Assembly (NCBI GenBank): GCA_963995525.1 | Contig: OZ023207.1 | Coordinates: 36,067,792-36,131,791 of the forward strand | Direction of reading: 5' to 3' | Origin: Escarpia spicata | Taxonomy: Eukaryota > Annelida > Polychaeta > Sabellida > Siboglinidae | Length of the DNA stretch: 64,000 bases | In this document: positions 35,137-48,213 of the stretch, piece after piece | How the letters are laid out: the number at the start of each line of letters is the position of its first letter | Numbering within the stretch: the first letter of the stretch is position 1 | Program-made: the position numbers and the translations under genes | Notes under the pieces: generated by a model | Databases searched by the model: none | What the model was told of the DNA's origin: nothing | The model's input: only the letters and a program-made list of their open reading frames with translations

Positions 35137-38100
35137 ATGATAACTGATGACGAAACTTTTCTCCAATTTACAGGTGGTATTACAAAAAGTTGTCTAAGTA
35201 ATATGTTCAGCATCAGTAATACTATTGACGAAAATAATGAACTGCCAATAATACGTCGATCATCATATTATGATTTTCAAAAATGTAGCTTATTAGTCCA
35301 AAACAATAATAATCATTTCAGTATCCTAACCTCAAATATACAGTCCATTAACACAAAGTTTAGTGAACTCGATGCATTTCTAATTAAACATTTTAATTTA
35401 ACATAATGTGTCTCCAAGAGAGCTGGCTCTCTCATAATGATGACTTATCACTAATTAAATTAAATGGATATGCCTGTATATCCAAAGGAACAAGTTACAG
35501 CACTAAAGGGGGATTATTAATAAATATATATAAACACTTTGATTATTAAGTAAATATAAATTTAATATGTATGAACAATGGGAGGGACAATTAATACAAG
35601 TAAATGGAGGTGGCCTATCACAGACAGTCACTATAGGAAATATATACCGACCTCCAAGGCCTTTAACTGAAAACTATAATGAATTCATCAATGAATTTAC
35701 AGTGGTTATATCATCTATTCAACATCATCAAAACAAAAACTTTACTCTTGCAGGGGTCTACAACATAAATATGCTAAAAAATAAACGAGCAAGAACACTG
35801 TAACACTTTCTTTGACATGTTAACCTCATTCAGTATCTTACCCCAAATCACTCTTCCTACAAGCTTCACAACATGTACTGGTACACTTATTGATAGTTTG
35901 TTTTATAAATTAACTAAACACATTTTACAAAGTACAGGAGGAATATTAGTTAAACCATTTTCTGATCATCAACCATATGTTATGCTCACGGACACTGCTC
36001 TGAAAGACGAACATCCTACAAAATTTATACTAGTTAATGTACATAATAAAGAGGCTATAATAAAAGTAAAAAATTATATAATCTCCTCTGAAATACATCA
36101 AAAAATTAGATACAAATCGAAATGCTGACCCACACTATAATTATAACATTATCATCAATTAAATAAATCATACCAAAATAAATATATGACTAGCAAATTA
36201 GTGAAATTTTATTAATATAAACATAAAAAGGATACATAGATAACCCAAGGCTTGCTAAACTCAATAAGATACAGAGACAAACGTTACAAACAATTAAAAA
36301 TAATAAACCCTGAATGTTCCGAACATGGCGTATTATTGATTAATCTAAAAACAAACAATTTTGAAAAGAAGTTTCTGCAAAGCAAAGCAATTAAATATTT
36401 TGACGAATGTTTTAATCAATTTAAATTTAATATAAAAAACTATAAATGAAATCCTGTCTAAAGATAAAATTAATAAATCATTTCCATAATATTTCAAAGA
36501 ATCCGATTCTTTTGTGGCAGACAAATTAGAAATTGCAAATAAATTAAATACATTATTTACCAATACATGTTGTAATCTAGCAAATTATATTAAATACAAA
36601 AGCATTCATAATCATTCATATTATTTAAATAAATCAGTAAACTGTAACTTTAAATTTAATTATGTTGAAGAAGATACCATAAAGAGAACTATAATAAATC
36701 TACCCCAAAAAAGTAGCTGTGGATATGATGGTCTCTCCACCAAACTACTAAAAATGTTGGAACCTGCACTAACCAAATCTTTCACTTTATTAACAAATCA
36801 AGTATTAACCACAGGGATATTCCTTGATAAACTAAAAATTGCTAAGGTAATTCCAATTTATAAAAAGGTGAGCCAACAGTATTCAATCATTATACGCCTA
36901 TATCTCTTCTACCAGCTATTTCAAAAGTACTTGAAACAATTATTTTTGACCAATTACCATCTTATTTAAAAGACTCTTAAGCTTTTTTTACCATCAGTGT
37001 GGATTTCGAGCTATATCTAAACAAATCTATCAATGATTTTGCACAAGCCAGTAAAAGGTTTAATTTTATAATTTATGCCGATGATACAACTCTACCAAAT
37101 ACACTTTCAGCGATAACATACATGACGAAAATGTAGAACCTTCAGTAAATGAAGACCTGTTAAAAATAAATGAATGGCTGAAAATAAATACATTATCGCC
37201 AAACATAACAAAATCTAAATACATGACATTTCAAAAGGCAAAGGAAAATATACAAACACTCACTCTGAAGATAAACAATGTAAATATTGAACAAATCAAG
37301 GAATAAATTGTTTTGTGTTTAATTATAGATACAAATCTAAACTGGAAAAAAAAAACTGAAACAAATGCTTGTTCTAAAATATTGGCATTTTAAACAAATT
37401 GATATATGTGTTACCTCTTCATATTAAAATAATATTATAGTATTCTTTAATAGTCCCACATATAAATTATTGCATTTTGGCATGGTGCTTTCAACCAAAT
37501 AGAATAATAAAACTTCAAAAAAAGCCCTGAGAATTATTACCTTAAGTAACTATATTTCCCACACAGAACCACTTCATAAAAATTTAACTTGTTAAAAGTA
37601 GATGACATCCTTAAATTACAACAATTACAATTTTACTTTAAATATATACACAATGACTTACCAGTTTATTTAGAAAACTGGAGAATAATGTTTAACTATG
37701 AGGTACATAATCATAATACAAGAGTTAAGAATAAAATATACACTTATAAAATTAAACATGACTTTGCAAAGAAATATCTTTAATAATTAGTTACTTTTGT
37801 TAAATAACATTCCCGATATAGTCAAAGAAAAGCTTAGTACACATAGTTCATAAGGATTTGCCAAGTATGTTAAAATTGATTTTTTTACCAAATTATCTGA
37901 TAACATGCGCAAGAAAAAATATATGTATAAAACACAACCACCTGTCAACTTTATACAGTACAAAACAGTGCCTTAACGACAAACACAATAATCATGTAAG
38001 CTTGCTCATATACATATACCATACTTTGTTGCTATTTACCATGCATTATGCCATGTTTATTATAAGGTTATATATTTGTATTATTTTAATTTTATTTTTG

Positions 38101-38168
38101 ACATGGATGTATTGTATGTATAATAAAATGTCTGGGTAAAATATAAAATAAAAAGTCTTCTTCTTCAA
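35137..38168 (+). pseudogene. LINE ORF2 copy B (endonuclease plus RT), dead
   Basis: The first 89 codons are intact (MITDDETFLQFTGG ... IQSINTKFSELDAFLIKH), then LQESWLSHNDDLSLIKLNGY in another frame, WEGQLIQVNGGG, NIYRPPRP, FTLAGVYNINML (the D of GDYN changed to V), ITLPTSFTTCTGTLIDSLF, LEIANKLNTLFTNTCCNLAN, SSCGYDGLSTKLLKMLEPAL, a deletion removing the GVPQG block, and IYADDTTLPN. Its 3' UTR lacks the paired hairpin region present in A, C and D. Ends (TTC)n at 38168. The endonuclease change and frame breaks make it non-functional. Confidence 0.9.
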
Positions 38169-39144
38169 GGAAAACATTGACCCCCATATCTGATAGTAAC
38201 ACACATATGCTGTAATCAAGTATTTAGTTTAGTTTCTGCACATGTGTTGTACATGTAATGCTATTATTAGTTAAATTTCATTAATTAACAGGTATATATA
38301 AAATAAGTTCTGTACTTGTTCTTGTTTTGGAATAATTGCAATGCATGCAAGATCACCTAGATGGCAGTGTCATGCTGGAATATAAATGGAAATTGCTGGG
38401 CCTACAAAGTGCTTCAGGTGCATAAAAAAGTACAAATTAGGGCACAACTTCTTCGATTGCCAGAAAGTACCAGCGAAAGGAGCCACTGATAGCTATCATA
38501 TCACAAATCGACAATTAGCCTGTGTTTGAAGTATCCAGATTTCACATGACACAAGTCTACCAATGCATGAGCAATACTGTTTGTATAATACTAAATGTGT
38601 GCAAATTACATTTGTAGGCCTACGAGGGTCTTTAACTGCCATACAGCCACAGAACAGGAGTTAGAGCCATTGCGATGTGATTGTATTATGTCCAATTGAC
38701 AGTTAATCTGTCTATGGAATGTCCAAATTGCACATGACATAGTTGTGAGCCACTTGTAAGCCACATGATCTTTGTTCACTTTATGCATTGTCGTTTATAT
38801 GTTACACTTTAATCTAAGACAATACTACTCTGTACATAAGTATATGGAATATTAAATCACATAAGTAATATTTATAAATTAAATGGCACATTATTTTATA
38901 AATCTGGAATGTTAAAACATGTATATTTCTGTATACGGAATTATATTTTCTAGTGAAATGCTTTGTAGCAGTCATATTTTTTGTTTTCCCTTGCTGCTCC
39001 GGAAAGATCATACACACGGTGGAGTGAGGAGGAGACCATGCTAACCACATCATATTTTTAAAAGAGTATGACAGATAGAGAACGATTACCTTGTTAGTTG
39101 TTCTACTTGTATACAACTAGGAAGTTTCTCTTTTATTTGGGCAC
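38169..39144. other. non-coding part of duplicated unit 2
   Basis: Counterpart of 26900-27870, including the SANT-like remnant at 38997. No gene. Confidence 0.6.
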
Positions 39145-41170
39145 AAGACATATCATTGCAAAGTGAACAAAATGCTATGTTTATATGTCAATGAGGTCAC
39201 GAAAAATTAAACACTTTCATTTTCTAAGTTTCTGAGCTTACCTACTTAGTTATTAATATGAATATCCAATTTATTTTGTTAGGGATAAAACGTGGTCTCA
39301 TCTGTCAGAAAGACGATTTTAGCATGTTTCGTCAAGATTTGCCATTTCTATAGCTATTTGAAGACCTACAAATGAGGGTATTTTTGCATTAAAATGTAAA
39401 ACATTTCATGACAGCATTTCAAAGCTAAGGTAAAAAAATCAGAGGAATATATGAATGCCTCCTTTTATTTTACATATTGAATATAACCTCCAATTTTTTT
39501 GTTTTTTAAAAATTAACTGTCTACTCCCACCTTAATTATTGATGTGATAATTTGGCATTGCTTTAAAAGAATATAGTTTTGGGTGGTAGCTGCACTATAA
39601 TCTATTTAAGCAAAAAAGGAAAGTATCTAAGTGAACATCAAACAATATTTTCTGCCGCAGAAATCTTCCTCAGTTGATTTATAGACAAAGAAATTGAAAA
39701 ACAATTTATGCCATAGAGGATTGTTTTGTAGAAAACTGAAAGGAATTCCGTCCCCATATGTCGTCTCTTTCACACCTATTTTTCCTAAAATAAGGAGTAA
39801 ATTATGGAGAAAAAAAATGCTATACCCTGCTATACAATGTTATATACATTTTTCACTCCCTGTTTTTTATCACTGTACCACATTTCGTGACTTCGCTCTG
39901 ATGCAGCTAGCTAAGTTAATACAAAATAACTACTACAATAACATTTCATGCTAACGTTTTACTATTTAACATACGTATATTTCATGGACGTGAGACTGAA
40001 AAAATTCGCATCAAATAATGAGCTTCGTGTATGCCAATGCTCTTAGCAGCAGTCAAAATAAGTCGTTTTGTTGTTTATACATTTAATAGGTATTATTCTC
40101 ATAAAAGTACTTGAATTACATCAAATGTTTTGGTATACAGACTGACTAATCAGAAACAAAAATTGTTATGCATGTACATCAGAGCATCAGGTTCAACTGT
40201 ATATATTCAAATGCAAATGTATCACAGATTGGATTAGTTACAGTTTACTATTTGTCTATTGATAGAAATTAAAGTGTACAATATATTATTATATAGGATT
40301 GTATCCAGTGTAAACTTCACTACATATTTAGCAATACCTTCTTTGCAGGAACTACGAGTAGATTCATGCCAGAATACTATTTAAATGGCAACAGTTATGC
40401 TAAATTAGAACTATTAATGTGAAGAGGTAAAGCGAGGAGAGGGTATCATTGGGCAAATTTCGTAAAATCATATTTGCAACATTCCGTTGATTCAGTATTT
40501 GTTTGTTTCTAAATGAAATGATCTACAGTAAGCATGCTACTATGAGTATACGTAGTATAATACTTTCATTGTTCAAATGATGATGCTAAAAATGCAGATA
40601 TGTAGTATATCAACGTTAGTTACAATCTCTGTGTGATAATATATATATATATATATATATGTGTGTAATTAAGAATTTAATTATTTAGTTGGGTAGTTAT
40701 ATATTATGTAGTAAGTTACACATTTGTTAATTAAAATTTGTGTACGACATGGCCCCCCTCAAAAACGTTGAAGAACGAAAGGATTTCAACAGCCAGAAAC
40801 AAATTAATTTTCACGTGAAGCCAAACAACAGTGTATCATTGATTGGAAACCGACACGTAACGGTGAAACACTGAATATATGTATGAAATAATAAATACAG
40901 TATATTACAGACAAAAAACTGGTGTGAACACGCACACACGCGCGCACGCGCACACACGCACACACGCACACACGCACACACGCACACACGCACACACGCA
41001 CACACGCACACACGCACACACGCACACACGCACACACGCACACACGCACACACGCACACACGCACACACGCACACACGCACACACGCACACACGCACACA
41101 CGCACACACGCACACACGCACACACGCACACACACGTTCAAGGAACATGAAAAGCACACAAGAATATTCG
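39145..41170. mobile_element. 2.0-kb insertion specific to unit 2
   Basis: Unit 1 is continuous at the matching site (27870). The insert is bracketed by GGGCA at 39140 and 41170, possibly a 5-bp target duplication. It contains a diverged R1-like block (39215-39960), AT-rich sequence and a (CACACACG)n array. No transposase or RT frame was seen and the ends are not inverted repeats. Loss from unit 1 is the alternative. Confidence 0.5.
40929..41135. repeat. (CACACACG)n satellite, about 24 units
   Basis: An 8-bp unit repeated nearly perfectly. Because 8 and 3 share no factor, all six frames stay open as 8-residue repeats (THTRTHAH or RVCVCACV types). These are not proteins. Confidence 0.97.
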
Positions 41171-42191
41171 GGCAAAAGGCCCTCCTCCAAATGCAGTCGG
41201 TCTGGTACGCCTACGATGTTGATGGAAAGGTATAAATGTTATTTTATTGGAAATGTGCTAATTTCTGCATTAAATTGTTTTGTATGCTTACTGCAGTAGC
41301 CATTTAGTTTTGGTCCTCTGCAATTTGCATGGCTGAGCATAATATCTTACTTATCACTACATATGTTTTACTGGGACAAATACTTTTATTTCTGTATAAA
41401 GTTGTGTTCCGAATAAATGACATGTATGCATGTTTGTTATTGTGTATATTTTAATACAATTGATTTATTTACAACAACTGTTGATGTTGAATGGATTTTA
41501 TATAATACATACAGGCCTTCTACAGTCCATGAATATTATTACAATATTTCAATGTAATTCGTCTGTTGACATGTATTACATTATTTATTAACCACATTTG
41601 TGTGGGAATGACCTGATTTTACGCAAATTGAGGCAGACATGTTAAATGTTGATGACAATGTATTAATAAATACTATAATAATTAGTCGTACACGCATATT
41701 TTTCATTATATCTAGTCATTCACACTGTTATGCTACAGCCCAGAACACATATATTATGTGTGTTTGCATATTACTCAAATAGCAGTAGAAAATAGTAAAT
41801 TTAAAAAAGTACAGTAGAAAATAGACAAAATCTGATTTAGAGTCAAGTAGTGCTCGTTTGGATGTTACATTTATGTTGTTATGGATTTTGGTGGTCAAAT
41901 TGCCTGCGATTTTATGTTTCTTAGATATTTGTCGATTTTGTCAACATCTGTGGACGGGGCATTGGTCCCGTATTTAACAGTTTCTAAATAACGTTGATTA
42001 TTATTAACAAAAACTTTAACAATTCTTCTGTAAGATAAAGATATATATGTGCTAAATCTCTTACACCTAATACGTCAAATGTGTGCTATGAAACTGTTAG
42101 AAATTGTTTTGTACTTATGAAAATAGACCAACAGAATCCAAATCTCACAAGACACCGTCAAAAACTGTGCGTCCTATCTGCGCTATGTAAA
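41171..42191. other. non-coding part of duplicated unit 2
   Basis: Counterpart of 27871-28845. ACGGGGCATTGGTCCCG near 41955 is the same hairpin-like motif as near 28605. Confidence 0.6.
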
Positions 42192-42454
42192 GCACTTTGC
42201 AGTTGTCTATGTTCCAAGTATAAACTTGGTATAAGAATAAAACCGTCGAACATGAATCATGATGAGTTCGTTCTGTTGTCATGTGAAGCCTGAGGAGCTA
42301 AGGGATTTGTTGATCGTAAATGTTATTGTCGGCCTTCGGCTTCGTTAGAATTTATATTCGGGGGGTGATTCGCCGCATAGTATTGTCGACTATGACAAGT
42401 GATACATTACACTAGTCACGGAAAACATGACAATCTGTATCGTAGGTCATAAAA
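42192..42454. mobile_element. 263-bp insertion specific to unit 2
   Basis: Lies between GTAAAG and TAAAAG in sequence otherwise matching 28846. No internal similarity recognised. AAAG at both edges may be a short target duplication. Contains CGGCCTTCGGCTTCG. Confidence 0.5.
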
Positions 42455-42540
42455 GGTCAGCCAGTGGCCGCTCATTGGCTGTAATTTTATAAACGTGAAA
42501 TCATTACATTGCCTGTGCATACTTTTTTAGTGAAAATAAC

Positions 42541-42842
42541 ATTACCTGTACGTCGAAATTAGTATATTTACAAACAAGCAATTGAAATAAAATAAAAGTA
42601 TCTATATTTATAAAAAAAAAGATTAACTGAAATCACATTGAACATATCTTATACATTTTCGATCGTGAACATTTGTGTAGTTGTTGTAATTGCAAAGGTA
42701 CAGGTACTGTGGTATTATTAGACACTGCATAGGCACTATGGTAGATAGTGTTTTATATATATATATAGATATATACATATAAATATACATGTGTGTGTTA
42801 AGAATATGTATATTCATATGTGTATATATATATATTCTTAAC

Positions 42843-42894
<52 letters not shown>

Positions 42895-42912
42895 TCTTAA
42901 CAAACACACACA

Positions 42913-43000
<88 letters not shown>
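42541..43000. repeat. single arm of the long inverted repeat plus TA/CATA tracts
   Basis: 42541-42750 matches the left arm at 28956 and retains the 25 bp missing there. It is followed by (TA)n, ACATGTGTGTGTTAAGAATA and long TATACATA tracts. Open frames across it are low-complexity artefacts. Confidence 0.7.
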
Positions 43001-43002
<2 letters not shown>

Positions 43003-43262
43003 GAAGGACAAATATAATTATATTTAAATAAGAAGATACACAAAAATAGTATAAGAAAAACTATCAAGGTCAATGTGTATATGCTAAGCACATTAAATGA
43101 CTGCGGAAAGTAGTTTACCATCGATGGATGCAGTAAATAATAAATAAAGACTAAAGTAAATTATAGAAGACGACCTCATTTATGAACATATTTGCTGTTA
43201 AAGACAAGTTTGTTTTGTGATCAATTATATGTTTCAGCTGATATTTACCCTATTTCAATAAG

Positions 43263-43418
43263 TAATAATAATAATAAACTTTATTTATGCACCATCAAAT
43301 CTGGGAATAATGACCCCCGTTCACGGGTGTTTGCAAATTGGCAATCATCTAAGAAGCATAAAAACACATTCAAGAGAAATAACTAAGAAAATAAATAAAA
43401 TTAGCAAACAATATCCTA

Positions 43419-43470
<52 letters not shown>

Positions 43471-43766
43471 ATGTATATATAAACCTAAGTATAGTAAAAT
43501 TACGGGTAAATGCAATAATAAAATAAACGATTAACAAAAGTGCTGAACAGCTGAACCTACTGGAAAAAAAATAAAAAATAAAAAAAAAATACAAATAAAA
43601 GCCTAATTTACATTAAATAATTTTATTAGATACTAAAATGTGATTCTGAGATAAATAAGACTACAAATTTATTAAAATTATATGCATGAATAATGCAAAG
43701 GTTAAATGATGTCTGATTATATTAGTTTGAGAACAGAAATGTCTTCAATAATTTTCCAAAATGTCT
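43263..43766 (-). mobile_element. SINE-like or truncated LINE insertion, minus
   Basis: About 500 bp missing from unit 1. On the minus strand it ends CCGTGAACGGGGGTCATTAT, TCCCAGATTTGATGGTGCAT, AAATAAAG and (TTA)n. TAAGTA flanks it on both sides, consistent with a target-site duplication. A (TA)n tract lies inside. Confidence 0.7.
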
Positions 43767-44035
43767 AAGTAGTAGTAGTAATAGTAGCCTACTTATAATC
43801 GCAGCATGCAAGCGTATGTATGCGGGTAGGTGAACGTTTTCCTCTTAGTCAGCTAGAACCTCGCGCGCCAAAATTGTAGGATAAATGTATTACGTCGGTA
43901 TACCCTGGAATAGGATGTAAGATGTATATTTTCAAAATACCCGATATATGTCAAGATTATCACATTTTATAGGGTAAATTAGATGTTCGGAACGTAAAAA
44001 GTAATGTGCGCGTTATACGTAAAGCGTAACTTAAT

Positions 44036-44318
44036 ACAATTAAACACACCTATCTCAAACATCTTTTATGTTTATTGAATGGTGTATCTGGTGCAGATTT
44101 CAGTTGGTTTTCCTCATTTTTAATTGATAGACACCAAAGTTCAGATTGGAGATTGTCCTTCAAGAGCACTGCATATTTCATGTATTGTTCTGCAACCATA
44201 TGTCATGGACCTTTTCTTTTCACTCTCTACATAACTCCACTAAGCTGTCAAAATTTGAATCACCACCTTTATGCAGTTGATACACATATTTACATGTATG
44301 TGTCTACTCCTGATATGA
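44036..44318 (+). pseudogene. L2-like LINE RT, first half (interrupted)
   Basis: NGVSGADFSWFSSFLIDRHQ, SSDWRL, GPFLFTLYITPLSCQN, HLYAVDTHIYMYVSTPD. The protein resumes at about 47405 after a minus-strand LINE, so the two parts were one copy. Confidence 0.8.
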
Positions 44319-47300
44319 AGAAGAAGAAGAAGAATATGTTTTTATTTTGACCCAGACATTTGATTATCCATGTCAAAAATAAAAATAAAATAATACAAAT
44401 ATATAACCTTATGATAAAAATGGCATAATGCATGTTAAATAATAAAAAGTAGGGTCAGGAGACTCCTCTAAGACTATGATAGTCGCTATCGAGGAGCCAC
44501 CTTCTATGATAACAAATTTAACTGAATTAATACATCACCTGAATCAAATGAATACATTACCTGAGTCAAAATAAAAAAATTAAAACAGAAATATATATTA
44601 AAAAAACAACAACAATGATATGAATATGAGCATGTATGTAATGTGAGCAAGCTTACTTGATTATTGTGTTTGTCGTTAAGGCACTGTTTTGTACTGTATA
44701 AAGTTAACAGCTGGTTGTCGGTTCTTAATTTTGTATACATATATAGCAATTTTGTCTTGTGCAAGTTACAAAAAAAAAATAGTTTAGCATACTTGGCAAA
44801 CCTTTAGGAACTATTTGTACTAAGCTTTTCTTTGACTATATCAGGAATGTTATTTAGTAAAAGACATTTCTTTGCAAATTCATGTTTAATTTTATAAGTG
44901 TATATTTTATTCCTGACTCTTGTATTATGATTATGTAACTCATAGTTAAACATTATTCTCCAGTTTTCTAAATAAACTGGTAAGTCATTGTGTACGTTTT
45001 TATAGTAAAACTTTAATTGTTGTATTTTAAGGATGTCATCTACTTTTAACAAGTTAAGTTTTTATGAAGTGGTTCTGTGTGGGAAATATAGTTACTTAAG
45101 GTAATAATTCTCAGGGCTTTTTTTGAAGTTTTATTATTCTATTTGGTTGAAAGCCCTATGCCATAATGCAATAATTTATATGTGGTATTACTAAAGAATA
45201 CTATAATTTTATTTTAATACGAAGAGGTAACACATGTATCAATTTGTTTAAAATGCAAATTTTTAGAACAAGCATTTGATATTTTGTCAATGTGTTTTTT
45301 CCAGTTTAGATTTGTATCTATAATTAAACACAACAAAATTAAATTCCTTGACTTGTTCAATATTTACATTGTCTATCTTCAGAGTGAGTGTCTGTATATT
45401 TCTCTTTGCCTTTTGAAATGTCACGTATTTAGATTTTGCTATGTTTAGCGATAATGTATTTATTTTCAGCCATTCATTTATTTTTAACAGGTCTTCATTT
45501 ACTGAAGGTTCTAAATTTTCGTCATGTATGTTATCGCTGAAAGTGTACTTGGTAGAGTTGTATCATCGGCATAAATTATAAAATTATAAATTTTATTGGC
45601 TTGTGCAAAATCATTCATATATACATATATGGTGAATAACAGGGATCCTAAGATTGAACCTTGTGGAACACCTGTTGAGATTGATAACATATTTGATTTT
45701 ATATTGTCAATTTCCGTATATTGTTTAGGATTTGTTAGGTAATTGCTGAATAAGTCCAGATTTGTGCCATGTATACCATAATATTTCAATTTGTCAATTA
45801 AAATTAAATGGTCATTGGTATCAAAGGCTTTGGAAAGATCTTGGTAAATACTTATGGGCATTTCATCCTTATTCTGTTGGGTTATTATTCTATCTATTAA
45901 TTCTAGAGCCACGTATTCATTTGAGTGTTTAGGTCGAAATCCATACTGATGGTCAAAAAGGAGCTTAGAGCAGTTTAAGTAAGATGATAATTGGTCAAAA
46001 ATAAGTAAATCATTTTGAAATAGCTGGTAGAAGAGATACAGGCATATAATTATTGAATACTATTGGCTCACCTTTTTTATCAATTGGAATTAAATTAGCA
46101 GTTTTTCGTTTATCAGGGAATATCCCTCTGGTTAATATTTGATTTGTTAATAAAGTTAAAGATTTGGTTAGTTCAGGTTTAAGCATTTTAGCAGTTTGGT
46201 GGAGAGACCATCATATCCACAGCTACTTTTGTTGGGTAGATTAATTATAGTTCTCTTTATGGTATCTTCTTCAACATAGTTAAATGTAAAGTTACAGTTT
46301 GCTATTTTATTTATGTAATATGAATGATTATGAATACCTTTGTATTTAATATCATTTGCTAGATTACAACCTATATTGGTAAATAATGTATTGAATTTAT
46401 TTGCAATTTCTAATTTGTCTGCCACAGTAGAATCGGATTCTTTGAAATATTTTGGAAATTATTTATTAATGTTATCTTTAGATACGATTTCATTTAAAGT
46501 GTTTTACATCAAATTTAAATTGATTAAAACATTTGTCAAAATATAATTACTTTGCTTTGTGCGGAAACTTCTTTTCGAAATACGATTGTATGTTTTTAGA
46601 TTAATCAATAATACGCCATATTCGGAACATTCAAGGTTTGTTATTTTTAATTGTTTGTAAAGTTTGTCTCTGTATCTTATTTAGGTTAACAAGCCTTGAA
46701 TTATCCATGTATACTTTTTATGTTGATATTTATTAAATTTCACCAATTTGCTAGTCATATATTTATTTTTAGCTTGATTTATTTCATTGATGATAATTAT
46801 AGTTTAGGTGAGCATTTGTATCAACTTGTTTATGTATTTCAGAGGAAATTATATAATATTTGACTTTTAACATAGTCTCTTTAATTTGTGCATTAATTAA
46901 CATAAAATATGGTTGATGATCATAATTGTTTTTACTTAATAATCCAGGTGTACTTTGTAAAATATGTTTAGGTAATTTATATAAAAAAACTTATCAATAA
47001 GTATACCAGTACATATTGTAAATTTTTTGCATACTTAAAGTGTAGTCCCCTGCAAAAACAATGTATGTTTTGATGATGTTGAATAGATGATGTAAACATT
47101 GTAAATTCATTTATGTATTCGTTATAGTTTTCAGTTAAAGGCCTTGGAGGTCATTATATATTTCCTATAGTGACTGTCTGTGATATGCCATCTCCATTTA
47201 ATTGTATTATTTGTCCCTCCCATTGTTCATCCATTTAATTTCATCCTTATGTCATAGTCAAAGTGTTTATCTATATATATATTAATAATCCCCCTTTAGT

Positions 47301-47395
47301 GCTGCAACTTTTCCCTTGGGATATACAGTCATATCCATTTAATTGAATTAGTGACAAGTCATCATTATGAGAGAGCCAGCTGAGCTGAGAGCCAT
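44319..47395 (-). pseudogene. LINE copy C, minus, inserted in an L2-like LINE
   Basis: Best-preserved RT of this LINE family: LEIANKFNTLFTNIGCNLAN, SSCGYDGLSTKLLK, MALELIDRIITQQ, YQDLSKAFDTNDH, GVPQGSILGSLLFTIYV, FIIYADDTTLPSTL, LPVYLENWRIMFNYELHNHN. The 5' end lies in the endonuclease (SLIQLNGYDCIS) near 47340, so it is 5' truncated. The 3' end has GATAGCGACTATCATAG, AGAGGAGTCTCCTGACCC, AATAAA and (TTC)n. The catalytic YADD is intact but frames are broken at several sites. Confidence 0.9.
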
Positions 47396-47404
47396 GTATT
47401 GTTC

Positions 47405-48040
47405 TTTAAATCAGTTTAGTCGTAATTACGTTTCCATTGGATGACTGAAAATATAAATTTGGATAAAACATAGTTTCGTGTTATAGGAACACAGAAGCAG
47501 CGTGAAAAAAATTGTGTTTCCAATACCTCTCCTTAGTAAGTATGTTACGCCTGCAGTTTCAACTCTAAAACTAGGAGTTATCTTTGTTGATAACTTAAAT
47601 TTCAGACATCATATTTATAAAATTTGTCGATGCTGTTATAATTATATTCGTGATTTATGATGTGTGTGTGTTAGTATTTGCCTCTTTCTGTTCCAAAGAC
47701 TATTGCAACGTCGATTGTTACTAATAGACTGCAGTATTCCTTTTTTTAATATTGCCTTTAAGGATGTCAACAAATTAGAACGTTTACATAATTGCTTGCA
47801 AGTTTTGTGACTAGGTCTCCACCTTTTTCTCACTATGTGCCACTTCCGTTAAGTATTTGCACTGGCGTCCTGTCCGATATCGCGTATTTTTTTAAAGATC
47901 TATACTATTGCATTCCATGCACTTTTTTATATGAGCAACCACCTTATTTGCATTCGCTGCTTACTCCTGAAGGAAAACCAACCCAGTTCAATCATCAAGT
48001 TCTGAATCGATTTTTGTTCCTAACACTAACTAACTAATTA
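47405..48040 (+). pseudogene. L2-like LINE RT, second half
   Basis: FHWMTENINLDKT*FRVIGT, QKQREK, LGVIFVDNLNFRHHIYKICR, CYNYIRDL, SFVTRSPPFSHYVPL, PPYLHSLLTPEGKPTQFNHQ. It picks up where 44318 breaks off (STPD, then LNQF), which defines the insertion point of LINE copy C. Several stops. Confidence 0.8.
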
Positions 48041-48213
48041 GAACTAGGACTTTGTTGTTGTTATATATTGGTGATGTAGGTAGCTTAATTAAATGTTTAT
48101 TCTTGGCTACGTGTATAATAATAATAGAGCATACGATTAGGTAGCCTTGATGGTGTATTTTTTAGCATAATGATTATATCCTTGTAATCTGAGTGTATTA
48201 ACTATTTGCGATC
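48041..48213. other. no gene seen
   Basis: Short AT-rich link between two LINE relics, probably 3' UTR of the L2-like copy. Confidence 0.4.

Larger units (their letters stand above)
31726..45345 (+). repeat. segmental tandem duplication, unit 2
   Basis: Direct copy of 20621-31715, longer by several insertions: 32530-33655 (replacing 21420-22368), 34351-34520, 39145-41170, 42192-42454 and 43263-43766. It lacks the 23911-24125 insertion and most of the long inverted repeat. Confidence 0.85.

Noticed and set aside
40804..41235. Four long overlapping open frames on both strands (Cys-Val-Arg or Thr-His-Ala repeats)
   Set aside because: They exist only because an 8-bp satellite lacks stop codons in every frame.
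42623..43121. Tyr-Ile-rich frames on both strands
   Set aside because: Low-complexity TA/CATA tracts.
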